Shown here one piece after another: positions 1 to 7,817 of a stretch of 64,000 nucleotides of DNA (within the stretch, counting starts at the first letter, position 1; each line of letters starts with the position of its first letter). The position numbers and the translations under genes were made by a program. The stretch is from Streptomyces antnestii (GTDB lineage: Bacteria > Actinomycetota > Actinomycetes > Streptomycetales > Streptomycetaceae): positions 124,001 through 188,000 of the forward strand of contig NZ_RZYA01000005.1 in NCBI RefSeq assembly GCF_004005495.1. Reading direction: 5' to 3'. A model generated the notes under the pieces. The model ran no database searches, was not told the origin of the DNA, and worked only from the letters and a program-made list of their open reading frames with translations.

Positions 1-131
1 ACGGCTACATCGACGAGTACCCGGTCGGCAAGCTCCTGCGCGACGCCCGCGTCATGACCCTCTATGAGGGCACCAGCCAGATCCAGAAGCTCATCATCGG
101 CCGCGCGCTCACGGGCGTCTCGGCCTTCTGA
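1..131 (+). CDS. Acyl-CoA dehydrogenase, C-terminal end (truncated by window edge)
   Basis: Only the last 42 residues lie in the window; the reading frame enters at base 3 and stops at 129-131. The segment [21 protein letters not shown] is the signature C-terminal helix of FAD-dependent acyl-CoA dehydrogenases, where the YEGTSQIQ stretch contacts FAD and helps form the tetramer. The enzyme would catalyse alpha,beta-desaturation of an acyl-CoA in beta-oxidation or branched amino-acid breakdown; substrate class cannot be told from the tail. Other acyl-CoA genes (a MaoC hydratase and an acyl-CoA ligase) lie within 15 kb. Confidence 0.9.
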   Translation, partial: GYIDEYPVGKLLRDARVMTLYEGTSQIQKLIIGRALTGVSAF

Positions 132-213
132 GCACCGCCGCCTTGCGGGTGAGTACGTCGATGAGTACCGGAGCGGATGGGGGTGCGCCCCCATCCGCTC
201 CATGCTGTCGGTC

Positions 214-504
214 ATGAGTGACACACCGGTCAAGCGCCAGACCACCAACGCCTTCTACGGACAGGCCGTCGCCTCCTTCGCGCTCGCGCTCGCGGCGACC
301 GCCGTCGGGGTCTACCGGCTCGACGCCAGCGGCTGGGTCCGCGGCTTCCTCGCCATCGCCGTCCTCTATCTGACGACCTCCGCGTTCACGCTCGCCAAGG
401 TCATCCGGGACCGCCAGGAGGTCGATCAGGTCGTCAGCCGGATCGACCAGGCCCGCATCGACAAGATCCTCGCCGAGCACGACCCCTTCAAACCGGCTGC
501 CTGA
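214..504 (+). CDS. YiaA/YiaB-family small inner membrane protein
   Basis: The 96-residue product has two hydrophobic helices, at about residues 14-35 and 42-63, joined by a short turn containing SGW. This fits the YiaA/YiaB two-helix domain; no molecular role is established for the family. The reading frame is open further upstream into the preceding gene, but the ATG at 214 begins the recognisable sequence MSDTPVKRQTTNAF and leaves a normal intergenic gap. The C-terminus is charged and probably cytoplasmic. A TetR gene follows 75 bases downstream. Family assignment is fairly sure; function is unknown. Confidence 0.75.
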   Translation: MSDTPVKRQTTNAFYGQAVASFALALAATAVGVYRLDASGWVRGFLAIAVLYLTTSAFTLAKVIRDRQEVDQVVSRIDQARIDKILAEHDPFKPAA

Positions 505-513
505 CGCACGGAA

Positions 514-529
514 CTAAGCGCCCGCTCAC
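514..529. promoter_or_regulatory. Candidate TetR operator, copy 1
   Basis: CTAAGC-GCCC-GCTCAC is an imperfect inverted repeat lying 50 bases before the ATG of the TetR gene at 579. The same arrangement, CTAAGC-N4-G(C/G)TCA(G/C), recurs upstream of the MaoC gene (3795-3810) and of the SDR-ligase operon (12075-12090). Its place in front of a TetR gene suggests autoregulation; this is inference. Confidence 0.5.
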
Positions 530-578
530 CTCTAGGGGTATGGTGTGCGTCCTGTCCACGGGAGGATGTGAGCGAGCG

Positions 579-1226
579 ATGAGCGCGGAGCGGCAAGCCG
601 ACAACGAGGGTGTCGAGCGTGTCACCGACGACATGTCCTGGGCCGAGGTCACCCCGGACGCGGCCAGGCGGCTGCTGATCGCGGCCGTCGAGGCCTTCGC
701 CGAGCGCGGCTACCACGCCACCACCACCCGGGACATCGCGAGCCGCGCGGGCATGAGCCCGGCGGCGCTCTACATCCACTACCGGACCAAGGAGGACCTG
801 CTCCTCCGCATCAGCCGCATCGGCCATGAGAAGGCGCTGGAGATCCTCGTGGAGGCGGCGGCCCGCGAGGGCACCGCCACCGAACGGCTCGCCGACGCCG
901 TACGGTCCTTCGTCCGCTGGCACGCCTCCCGTCATCTGACGGCGCGCGTCGTGCAGTACGAGCTGGACTCGCTGGGCGAGGAGCACCGGCCCGAGATCAT
1001 CGCGCTGCGCCGCCGGAGCGACGCCACCGTGCGCGAGATGATCAACGACGGTGTGAAGGCGGGGGAGTTCGACGTCCCCGACGTTCCCGGCACAGCCCTG
1101 GCCGTGCTGTCCCTGTGCATCGACGTGGCGCGCTGGTTCAACACGGAGGGCCGCCGGACGCCCGACGAGGTCGGCGCCCTGTACGCCGACCTCGTCCTGC
1201 GGATGGTGGGAGCCCGCGTCCCGTAG
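579..1226 (+). CDS. TetR-family transcriptional regulator
   Basis: The 215-residue protein has a TetR N-terminal helix-turn-helix at about residues 25-70 (AFAERGYHATTTRDIASRAG followed by MSPAALYIHYRTKEDLL). Its ligand-binding half resembles regulators of lipid and acyl-CoA metabolism such as KstR2. An upstream ATG at 540 is in frame, but GGAGG at 561-565 favours the ATG at 579. A 16-bp inverted repeat lies about 50 bases before the start and recurs before two acyl-CoA-related transcription units, so this protein may control a small lipid-catabolism regulon. The ligand, presumably an acyl-CoA, is inferred only from context. Confidence 0.85.
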   Translation: MSAERQADNEGVERVTDDMSWAEVTPDAARRLLIAAVEAFAERGYHATTTRDIASRAGMSPAALYIHYRTKEDLLLRISRIGHEKALEILVEAAAREGTATERLADAVRSFVRWHASRHLTARVVQYELDSLGEEHRPEIIALRRRSDATVREMINDGVKAGEFDVPDVPGTALAVLSLCIDVARWFNTEGRRTPDEVGALYADLVLRMVGARVP

Positions 1227-1465
1227 GGCTCAGGGCATACGGCACGCAGCACACGGCACACTCGGCCCCGCCAAATGGTCGGAATGCGTCATTTCCATGC
1301 ATTCGGTCGATGACAAGGCGTCAGAGTTCTTCAAAAATCAGTGCACCTCGGCCATCGAGGCGGGCGCAGGTCCGCACGCACTCAGCTGCAGGCTCGGCGT
1401 CTGCGCAGGCCGGGGGTCAGAGGTTCCCGGCGATGCGGGGACCCCCCAGCACAAGAGGGGCTGAG
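1227..1465 (+). promoter_or_regulatory. Intergenic region before secreted protein gene
   Basis: No credible gene is seen in these 239 bases. There is a short inverted repeat, GAATGC-N11-GCATTC, at 1282-1304, followed by a relatively AT-rich stretch near 1325-1340 that could hold the promoter of the secreted-protein gene. The ribosome-binding site of that gene is the GAGGGG at about 1455-1460. Confidence 0.35.
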
Positions 1466-3181
1466 TTGAAGAGCAGAACTGGCCGAGCGCGGCCATTCAA
1501 GGCATTCTGCGCTCTGGGCGCCGCGACGGCGCTGTGCTCCGTCGCCATCCCGGCCGGAGCGACGGCGGGGGGCGATCATGCCGGCCCGCCGACGACCACG
1601 CACCACGTCAAGCCGTCGTACAGACCAGGGGACATCAAGAGATGTCCGTCGGGAACGACGACGTTCATCAATACGTCGCACCTGAAGTGGGGCGACCGGA
1701 GCGAGAGTTACTCGAAGGGCTCCACCTCCTTCAAGGCCACGGTCGACGCAAAGGGCAAGTACCTCAGCTTCACGACCAACTCGCCCAGTTTCACGGTCTA
1801 CATCGAGGGGCGGCGCCACGGGGACCACCGCGCCGGCGGGGGCAGCAAGGCCTACGACACCTACGCCTACACGGGTACGCCCGGTCATCCGAACTATCCG
1901 TCGGACACGGGTCTGCACGCGCCGTCGGCTCGGGACGGGAAGCCGGAGAAGATCCACCACTATCTGGTCTGCGGGCAGCCGGCGCCGGTGGTCCCTCCGG
2001 GATCGTGTGAGGCGTCGGGGTCACTCTCCGCGTACGTCCACGGGTCCGACGTCACCTCGTACATCCCCAAGGGCGCCTGGAGCAGCACGGCCACCGGCAT
2101 CGACGTGGTGAACGTCGAGGGCAACAGCATCACCAACACGCAGATCCCCACGGGTACCGACGTCATCAACTCCATCGCGACGAACTCGGTGACCGGACAG
2201 TCCGTGGCCACGGCGAACAACAACCACGTCTACATCCTGAAGGGCACCGGGCTCGACCCCAGCGTCTCGCCCAACCCGCTGACCGATTCGGGCACGGGCC
2301 AGATCAGCTTCTCCGGCGGGTCCGCGACGACCACCGGCGTCGCGATGGACGCCGTGCACAACAAGGCCCTGATCGGGCTGAGCATCGGGGGCAAGGCGGG
2401 GTTCCAGTTCCTCGACCTCGCCACCAACACGTTCGAGCCCCCGTTCACCACGCAGAACCCGGGCGGGCAGATCTCCGAGGACCCCCTCGTCGATCCCATC
2501 CGCAACCTCGTCCTGTCCCCCTCGGAGGACAACAACTACGAGATCGTGAACGTGGCGAACAGCACCTCGCCCCAGTTCTTCGAACACCCGGTGACAACAG
2601 GCGGGGAACTCGACTCCGCCGCGGAGGACTGCTCCACCGGGATCATCATGGCGCCCGCGGAGTTCAGTAGCCCGTCGCAGGTCGAGATCGCGGACATCAA
2701 CAACCCGGGCACCGCGCCTCACGCCGTGTTCACCCCTGGCTCGCCCGGGTCATGGACGGCACCCGAGCAGGTCCAGACGCTGACCGGCTCGGTCCTGAGC
2801 GCAGGAGCGTCCGCGGCGTCAGTGGCGCAGGGCACCCACACAGGTGTCATCACCGGAGAGTTCGGTGGGCAGAGCCTGACCGCAGTCGCGCTGCCGACGA
2901 CATCCGGTGCCGGAGCCACCCCGGCCATCAGCGACTGGGTCACCTGTGCGACCGGCGGAACCTTCTCCATGGGACTGGATCCGCACACCTTGGTCGCGTA
3001 CCAGTCGCCGAACGGTGGACACGCCATCGCCCTCATGGTCAATGCCGGAGCGACCCAGATGGTCGCGGTGGACCTGACCAAGATGCTCGACGGCACGACG
3101 GTCCCGGCGACGGGCCACGTGTGCACCACCCCCGGCGGGACGCTTCCTGCGACTGCCGAGACCTTCATCACCCTGCCGTAA
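1466..3181 (+). CDS. Secreted protein of unknown function
   Basis: Starting at the TTG preceded by GAGGGG five bases upstream, the product is 571 residues with a classical export signal: basic KSRTGRARPFK, a hydrophobic stretch FCALGAATALCSVAIP, and a likely cleavage around AGATA. The first about 170 mature residues form a Gly/Ser/Tyr-rich region containing a conserved-looking SGTTTFINTSHLKWGDRSES stretch. The rest consists of beta-rich segments rich in G, N and T (for example GVAMDAVHNKALIG and DPLVDPIRNLVLSPSEDNNY) that look like a beta-propeller. Four cysteines in the mature part could form disulfides. It is probably extracellular. An ATG at 1433 is an alternative start. I do not recognise a catalytic motif. 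Confidence 0.7.
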   Translation: MKSRTGRARPFKAFCALGAATALCSVAIPAGATAGGDHAGPPTTTHHVKPSYRPGDIKRCPSGTTTFINTSHLKWGDRSESYSKGSTSFKATVDAKGKYLSFTTNSPSFTVYIEGRRHGDHRAGGGSKAYDTYAYTGTPGHPNYPSDTGLHAPSARDGKPEKIHHYLVCGQPAPVVPPGSCEASGSLSAYVHGSDVTSYIPKGAWSSTATGIDVVNVEGNSITNTQIPTGTDVINSIATNSVTGQSVATANNNHVYILKGTGLDPSVSPNPLTDSGTGQISFSGGSATTTGVAMDAVHNKALIGLSIGGKAGFQFLDLATNTFEPPFTTQNPGGQISEDPLVDPIRNLVLSPSEDNNYEIVNVANSTSPQFFEHPVTTGGELDSAAEDCSTGIIMAPAEFSSPSQVEIADINNPGTAPHAVFTPGSPGSWTAPEQVQTLTGSVLSAGASAASVAQGTHTGVITGEFGGQSLTAVALPTTSGAGATPAISDWVTCATGGTFSMGLDPHTLVAYQSPNGGHAIALMVNAGATQMVAVDLTKMLDGTTVPATGHVCTTPGGTLPATAETFITLP

Positions 3182-3213
3182 CCGGCTGCCACACAGGCGA
3201 ATTCGGGGAAGCC

Positions 3214-3252
3214 GACGAGACCGTGAGGGTGTTCGACCCTCACGGTCTCGTC
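3214..3252. terminator. Strong bidirectional hairpin terminator
   Basis: Perfect 17-bp arms (3214-3230 and 3236-3252) enclose a GTTCG loop. It sits between the convergent secreted-protein gene (+) and MaoC gene (-), so it probably serves both. Confidence 0.85.
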
Positions 3253-3293
3253 TGTGTGACTCAGGGGCCCAGGGGCTTAAGGACCCAGGGGAC

Positions 3294-3755
3294 TCAGAGG
3301 TAGTAGCGGGACACCGACTCCGCGACGCACACCGGCTTCTCGCCGCCCTCGCGCTCCACCGTGAACGCCACCGAGACCTGCACCCCACCCGGCACGTCGT
3401 CGACCCCGGTGATCTTCGCGGTGGCCCGCAGGCGGGAGCCGACCGGCACCGGGGCGGGGAAACGGACCTTGTTCGTCCCGTAGTTCACGCCCATCTTCAT
3501 GCCGTCGACCTTGATCAGCTGCGGTCCGAAGAGGGGCAGCAGGGACAGGGTCAGATAGCCGTGCGCGATCGTCGTGCCGAACGGCCCGTCCTTGGCGCGC
3601 TCCGGGTCGACGTGGATCCACTGGTGGTCACCCGTGGCGTCCGCGAACTGGTCGATCCGCTTCTGCTCGATCTCGGTCCAGTCGCTGTACCCCAGCTGCT
3701 CGCCCACCGCCGCGCGCAGCTCGTCCACCGTCGCGAAAACCCTCGGCTCTGCCAT
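3294..3755 (-). CDS. MaoC-family (R)-specific enoyl-CoA hydratase
   Basis: The 153-residue protein has the hot-dog-fold hydratase-2 signature [17 protein letters not shown], with catalytic Asp43 and His48, followed by [18 protein letters not shown]. Members add water to trans-2-enoyl-CoA to give (R)-3-hydroxyacyl-CoA in fatty-acid or polyketide metabolism. The length is that of a single-domain enzyme, likely a dimer. The ATG at 3755 has GGGAGG upstream. The gene diverges from soxR, and a 16-bp candidate TetR operator lies 40 bases before its start, linking it to the regulator at 579. Some family members act as unknown-substrate dehydratases. Confidence 0.9.
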   Translation of the reverse strand: MAEPRVFATVDELRAAVGEQLGYSDWTEIEQKRIDQFADATGDHQWIHVDPERAKDGPFGTTIAHGYLTLSLLPLFGPQLIKVDGMKMGVNYGTNKVRFPAPVPVGSRLRATAKITGVDDVPGGVQVSVAFTVEREGGEKPVCVAESVSRYYL

Positions 3756-3794
3756 GTCCCCGGCCTCCCAAATGTATGCGTCACGCGTGGTTGT

Positions 3795-3810
3795 CTAAGC
3801 GCTTGCTCAG
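3795..3810. promoter_or_regulatory. Candidate TetR operator, copy 2
   Basis: CTAAGCGCTTGCTCAG is a near-perfect inverted repeat (CTAAGC-N4-GCTCAG) with a perfect AAGCGCTT core. It lies in the divergent promoter region of the MaoC gene and soxR, about 40 and 62 bases from their start codons. It is the best copy of the element also seen at 514-529 and 12075-12090. It does not match the known SoxR box, so a TetR protein is the likelier partner. Confidence 0.5.
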
Positions 3811-3871
3811 CATGCTGCGGCGGGGCCACCTGTGTCAACGACGGCAGGTCCCGGCCAGTAGGCTCGGCCCG

Positions 3872-4339
3872 GTGCCCCAGATTCCAGTCAAGATCCACGA
3901 ACTCACCGTCGGTCAGCTGTCGGCGCGCAGCGGAGCCGCCGTCTCGGCCCTGCACTTCTACGAGGCCAAGGGCCTGATCAGCAGCCGTCGCACGACGGGG
4001 AACCAGCGCCGCTACCAGCGCGACACCCTGCGCAGGGTCGCCTTCATCCGCGCCGCCCAGCGCGTCGGCATCCCGCTCGCCACCATCCGTGACGCGCTCT
4101 CCGAGCTGCCCGAGGAGCGCACCCCGACCCGCGAGGACTGGGCGCACCTGTCCGAGGCCTGGCGCGCCGAACTGGACCAGCGCATCACCCAGCTCGGCCG
4201 CCTGCGGGACCACCTGACCGACTGCATCGGCTGCGGCTGCCTGTCCCTGGAGAACTGCGTGCTCTCGAACCCGGACGACGTGTTCGGCGAACGCCGCACC
4301 GGCTCCCGGCTGATGAAGGAGGGCCGGGACGGCGCCTGA
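3872..4339 (+). CDS. soxR: Redox-sensing MerR-family activator SoxR
   Basis: From the GTG at 3872 the protein is 155 residues, the same size as E. coli SoxR. It has the MerR helix-turn-helix ([20 protein letters not shown], residues 12-31), a dimerisation helix, and the diagnostic [2Fe-2S] cysteine motif [12 protein letters not shown] at Cys118, 121, 123 and 129. In Streptomyces SoxR responds to redox-active compounds such as actinorhodin rather than mounting a superoxide response. It is divergent from the MaoC gene; no palindromic SoxR box is visible in the shared promoter. The frame is open upstream, but this start gives the family length. Confidence 0.96.
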   Translation: MPQIPVKIHELTVGQLSARSGAAVSALHFYEAKGLISSRRTTGNQRRYQRDTLRRVAFIRAAQRVGIPLATIRDALSELPEERTPTREDWAHLSEAWRAELDQRITQLGRLRDHLTDCIGCGCLSLENCVLSNPDDVFGERRTGSRLMKEGRDGA

Positions 4340-4350
4340 CGGGCGGCCGC

Positions 4351-5013
4351 TCAGCGGGGCGCCGAGACGAGCCCCGACTCGTAGGCGGTGATGACCAGTT
4401 GGACCCGGTCGCGGGCCCCGAGTTTGGTGAACAGGCGGGCCACGTGCGACTTGGTCGTGGCCACCGTGATGTAGAGCTCCTCCGCGATCTCGCTGTTCGA
4501 CCTGCCGAGCCCCACAAGCGTCAGCACCTCGCGCTCCCGCTCGGTGATCCCCTCGACCGGGCGCGCGGGGCGCCCCGGCGCCTGCTCGGGGCGGCCCACG
4601 AAGTCCGCGATCAGGCGGCGCGTGACCCCCGGCGCGATCAGCGCGTCCCCGGCGGCGACGACCCGGATCGCGGCGAGGATGTCGTCGAGCGCCATGTCCT
4701 TGACCGCGAAACCGCTCGCTCCGGCGCGCAGCGCGCCGTACACGTAGTCGTCCTCGTCGAAGGTGGTCAGTACGAGCACGCGGGGCGCCCCCGGGCCGGC
4801 GGTGACCAGGCTCGTGGCCTCGATGCCGTTCATGCCCGGCATCCGGATGTCCATCACGACGACGTCCGGTGCGGTCTCCTTCGCGAGGCGCACCGCCTCC
4901 TCGCCGTTCGCGGCCTCCCCGACGACCTCGAGGCCGGGGGTGTCGGCGATGAGGACCCGCAGGCCGGAGCGCACGAGGGGCTGGTCGTCGGCGAGGACGA
5001 CGCGAATGCTCAT
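4351..5013 (-). CDS. NarL/FixJ-type response regulator
   Basis: This is a 220-residue response regulator. The receiver domain (residues 1-120) has acidic pocket Asp9/Asp10, phosphoacceptor Asp55 in VVVMDIRMPG, the Thr-Thr switch region VLVLTTFDEDD and Lys in FAVKD. The C-terminal LuxR-type helix-turn-helix spans EREVLTLVGLGRSNSEIAEE and TVATTKSHVARLFTKLGARDR. Its ATG overlaps the stop of the sensor kinase gene in an ATGA motif (5010-5013), so the two are translationally coupled and form a cognate pair. The signal and target genes are unknown. Confidence 0.95.
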   Translation of the reverse strand: MSIRVVLADDQPLVRSGLRVLIADTPGLEVVGEAANGEEAVRLAKETAPDVVVMDIRMPGMNGIEATSLVTAGPGAPRVLVLTTFDEDDYVYGALRAGASGFAVKDMALDDILAAIRVVAAGDALIAPGVTRRLIADFVGRPEQAPGRPARPVEGITEREREVLTLVGLGRSNSEIAEELYITVATTKSHVARLFTKLGARDRVQLVITAYESGLVSAPR

Positions 5014-6278
5014 CGGGCGCCGGCCTCCGTATTCGTGTCCGTGTCCGTGCCGGGCGCGGCGGCGACCGCTACCGGATCCGGCAGGGGCAGCCGCGCCGCG
5101 ACCCGGAAGCCGCCCTCCGCGCGCGGCCCCGCGCTGAACGCCCCGTACAGCAGGGCGACCCGCTCCCGCATGCCGGTGATCCCGAATCCCGCTCCCGGCT
5201 CCGCTTCCCGCATCCCGCGCCCCTCGTCGACTATTTCCACGGACAGCTCTTCCTCCTCGAAACCGATCTCCACCCGGCACCGGTCGACGCCCGCGTGCCG
5301 GACCACGTTGGTCAGCGCCTCCTGCACGATCCGGTACGCCGACAGGTCGATGTCGGGCGGCAGTTGACGCCGCCGCCCGCTCCACCGCAGGTCGACCCGC
5401 ACGCCCGCGTCGGAGGTCCGCTCCGCCAGGCGCTCCAGGTCGGCGAGGCCCGGCGCGGGGGAGTGCGGCACACCCTCCGCGGTCGCGGCCGGCGCGGACC
5501 TGCGCAGCGCGACGAGGGTGCGCCGCAGCCCCGACAGGGTCTCCCTGCTGGTGGCCTCGATGGCGCGCAGGGCCTCCCGGGCCTCCAGCGGCTGGGTCTC
5601 GATGACGCGGCTGCCGACGCCGGCCTGGATCGCGATGATGCCGATGCTGTGCGCGACCTGGTCGTGCAGTTCGCGGGCGATCCGCAGGCGCTCGGCGGTG
5701 ATCGCGTCGGCCAGCTCCCGTGACCGCAGCGCCGCCTGGTGCGTACGGCGCTCACGGGACAGGAGCCCGACCATGCAGCAGGTGGCGAGGGCGAGGAGGG
5801 CGACCGTGCCGAGGGCGACGAGGTTGTTCCCGATGCCGCCGAAGGCGGGGACCATCAGCAACTGGGTGAGGAACGCCAGGGTCACCGCGACGGCGCAGAC
5901 GGTCCGGGTCCGCGTGGCGACGAGGTAGCCCACCGCGATGTCCACCGCGAGGAACGGCAGGAGGGCGATCGCCCCGGGATTGCCGGCCAGCGGGGGCACG
6001 ACCGCCGCGCCGAGCAGCATCATGACGAGCGCGACCAGCGGCCGCCGCCGCAGCGCCGGGACGAGCAGCACCATGGCGAGCGTCGAACCGCCCGACCTGA
6101 GGCCGGGCTCGGTGTACGGCGAGCCACCGACCTCCGGCAGCACGACAAGGAAAGGGAACACCGCGGCCGAGAACCAGACCAGGGCGGTCCTGGACGTGCC
6201 TGGTGTGCGCTTCGGGGGCGGGGGTACGGCGATGGCTTCCACACCGTGGATCGTAGGCGCGCGGCCTCGCGAGGTCAT
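5010..6278 (-). CDS. Two-component sensor histidine kinase (HisKA_3 type)
   Basis: Four to five hydrophobic segments in the first half (for example TALVWFSAAVFPFLVVLPEV and FLAVDIAVGYLVATRTRTV) anchor it in the membrane. Then come the HisKA_3 dimerisation box RLRIARELHDQVAHSIGIIA, with the phosphorylatable His in LHDQ, and a HATPase domain with the N-box EALTNVVRHAG and DEGRGM. This is the usual partner of NarL-type regulators, and it overlaps the regulator gene by four bases. The start is uncertain: ATG 6278 is given, ATG 6308 or GTG 6338 would add 10 or 20 residues, and none has a good ribosome-binding site, so translation could be leaderless. Confidence 0.92.
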   Translation of the reverse strand: MTSRGRAPTIHGVEAIAVPPPPKRTPGTSRTALVWFSAAVFPFLVVLPEVGGSPYTEPGLRSGGSTLAMVLLVPALRRRPLVALVMMLLGAAVVPPLAGNPGAIALLPFLAVDIAVGYLVATRTRTVCAVAVTLAFLTQLLMVPAFGGIGNNLVALGTVALLALATCCMVGLLSRERRTHQAALRSRELADAITAERLRIARELHDQVAHSIGIIAIQAGVGSRVIETQPLEAREALRAIEATSRETLSGLRRTLVALRRSAPAATAEGVPHSPAPGLADLERLAERTSDAGVRVDLRWSGRRRQLPPDIDLSAYRIVQEALTNVVRHAGVDRCRVEIGFEEEELSVEIVDEGRGMREAEPGAGFGITGMRERVALLYGAFSAGPRAEGGFRVAARLPLPDPVAVAAAPGTDTDTNTEAGAR

Positions 6279-6393
6279 GAGCCCACGGGCTTCATCCCCC
6301 GGGCCCATGCGCGGCCGCGGAAGTGTCTTGCCCCGCACGGTACTTGGGAATGAACATGACCTGAGGCCGGATCACCGTGACGGGGAGGCGCCG

Positions 6394-6918
6394 ATGGGAC
6401 TCGCCATCTGCTCACTGAAGTACGAGGCCGCACGCTCGGGCCCGCAGAAGATCACCTACGACCACGACGGCTACCACCTCGTCCGCTTCCCCTACGGGGC
6501 GGGTGACGAGTCGTACGACCCCTGGAAGATGCACGACCCGGCGAACGGCGGGGGCGCCGGGTCGAAGTACCCCGACGCCCACGCGGGCCTGATCCACCCC
6601 AGTCACGACGGCTGGGGCACCCTGTCCGCGCTGGTCTTCTGGGAGCCGGACACGGGACCCCGCGAGTTCCGGGCGCGCTTCGTGCGCGACCCGCTGTCCG
6701 GCTCGACGGGCTACGACTCGACCGCCACCACGGACTCGGCGCCGACCGGCGGCGGTCAGTACCGGTCGTACACCTGGCAGATGTTCGTGCACCCGGGAAC
6801 CCCGGTCGGCCTGAAGATCTCGGCGCGGGGCGCGGGCGACGCGCTGGTCCGCACGCCGCTCGTCCTCGCCGAGTTCAAACTGGCCATCCAGACGGACGTG
6901 ATGACACCGGGCGGCTGA
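6394..6918 (+). CDS. Conserved hypothetical protein
   Basis: The 174-residue product begins at an ATG with GGGGAGG five bases upstream. It has no signal peptide or membrane segment. It is rich in aromatic and glycine residues and beta-forming stretches (HLVRFPYGAGDESYDPW, GTLSALVFWEPDTGPREFRARFV, QMFVHPGTPVGLKISARG), suggesting a compact beta-sandwich. I do not recognise the family. It stands alone between the divergent histidine kinase and the convergent gene at 6949, so context gives no function. Confidence 0.65.
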   Translation: MGLAICSLKYEAARSGPQKITYDHDGYHLVRFPYGAGDESYDPWKMHDPANGGGAGSKYPDAHAGLIHPSHDGWGTLSALVFWEPDTGPREFRARFVRDPLSGSTGYDSTATTDSAPTGGGQYRSYTWQMFVHPGTPVGLKISARGAGDALVRTPLVLAEFKLAIQTDVMTPGG

Positions 6919-6948
6919 GGGGCGGTGGGTCGCGGCGCGGCGACGCGC

Positions 6949-7551
6949 TCACGCCGAGACGAGGACCCTGGCGCGCCGGGCGTCGGCCAGGGAGGCGGGG
7001 GTGAGGACGGGGCGGGGCACCACGATGCCGCAGTGGGTGCAGACCGGTCCCGACGACGGCTCGTGCGCCAGGTCGTGCGTCCACAGGAGGGCGGATCCGG
7101 CGCACACGGGGCAGCCCGTGCCGGGTTCGCGCTCCAGGGCCGCGATCAGCCGGCGCAGGACCTCCGCGAGGGGTTCCGAGGGGTGCACTCTCGGGTCGTC
7201 GCACCAGGCGACGCCGCAGCCGCCCCAGGTGAGCCGGTGCCAGTCGTCGAACGTGCCCGGTCTGCGCAGCCCGTCGTGCTTCTCCTTGCGGCGGCGCTCG
7301 GCGAACTGGGCCTCGTACGCGAGCCAGACGGCCCGCGCCTCCTCGAGTTCGTCGACCGCGGCTGTCAGCCGCGCCGGCTCGGGGGACCGGTCCTCGGGAT
7401 CGAACCCGGCCCGCGAGCACAGGTGGTCCCAGGTCGCCCGGTGCCCGTAAGGGGCAAACCGCTCAAGGCACTTGCGCAGCGAGTACCGCCGCAGTGCCAG
7501 ATCATTGCGCGGGTCGCGCGCCTGTCTCGCCAGACTCCGGAATCCGGCCAT
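6949..7551 (-). CDS. Hypothetical protein with C-terminal zinc-ribbon-like cysteines
   Basis: The protein has 200 residues. The first part is helical and highly charged (LARQARDPRNDLALRRYSLRKCLERFAPYGHRATW). A middle Trp-rich stretch reads DDWHRLTWGGCGVAWCDDP. Near the C-terminus CPVCAGSALLWTHD and, about 20 residues on, CTHCGIVV form two CxxC knuckles that could bind one zinc ion. A domain of this kind often mediates nucleic-acid or protein binding. No known family is recognised. It converges on the gene ending at 6918 with a 30-base gap. Confidence 0.65.
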   Translation of the reverse strand: MAGFRSLARQARDPRNDLALRRYSLRKCLERFAPYGHRATWDHLCSRAGFDPEDRSPEPARLTAAVDELEEARAVWLAYEAQFAERRRKEKHDGLRRPGTFDDWHRLTWGGCGVAWCDDPRVHPSEPLAEVLRRLIAALEREPGTGCPVCAGSALLWTHDLAHEPSSGPVCTHCGIVVPRPVLTPASLADARRARVLVSA

Positions 7552-7817
7552 CGCCCTGCACCTCCGTCACACGTACATGTACTTCGGCGTCGTCGTCGTA
7601 CGGACGTCCCCGAATAGACGTATCGACACTCGATTCGGATCCCTCTCCGTCCATCCGATTTCCGATGGATTCCATCAACGGCCCCCAGGGTGTGTCCTGC
7701 GGGGCCGCCGCGTCCCGGGGGACGCGTGTGGTGATTCCGAAAAGGTGACGCTTGTTCATCTTCTGTCGCCCCCCTACCGCCGGTAACCTCCGGGCCACCA
7801 TCGTCGGGAGGACCACC
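7552..7817. promoter_or_regulatory. Divergent intergenic region with palindrome
   Basis: These 266 bases separate the divergent zinc-knuckle gene (-) and penicillin-acylase gene (+). A perfect 10-bp palindrome GTACATGTAC lies at 7573-7582, only 22 bases before the start of the minus-strand gene, and could be an operator. Short A+T-richer blocks near 7610-7640 and 7735-7760 are plausible promoter positions. GGGAGGA at 7806-7812 is the ribosome-binding site for the acylase. No gene is seen. Confidence 0.4.
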
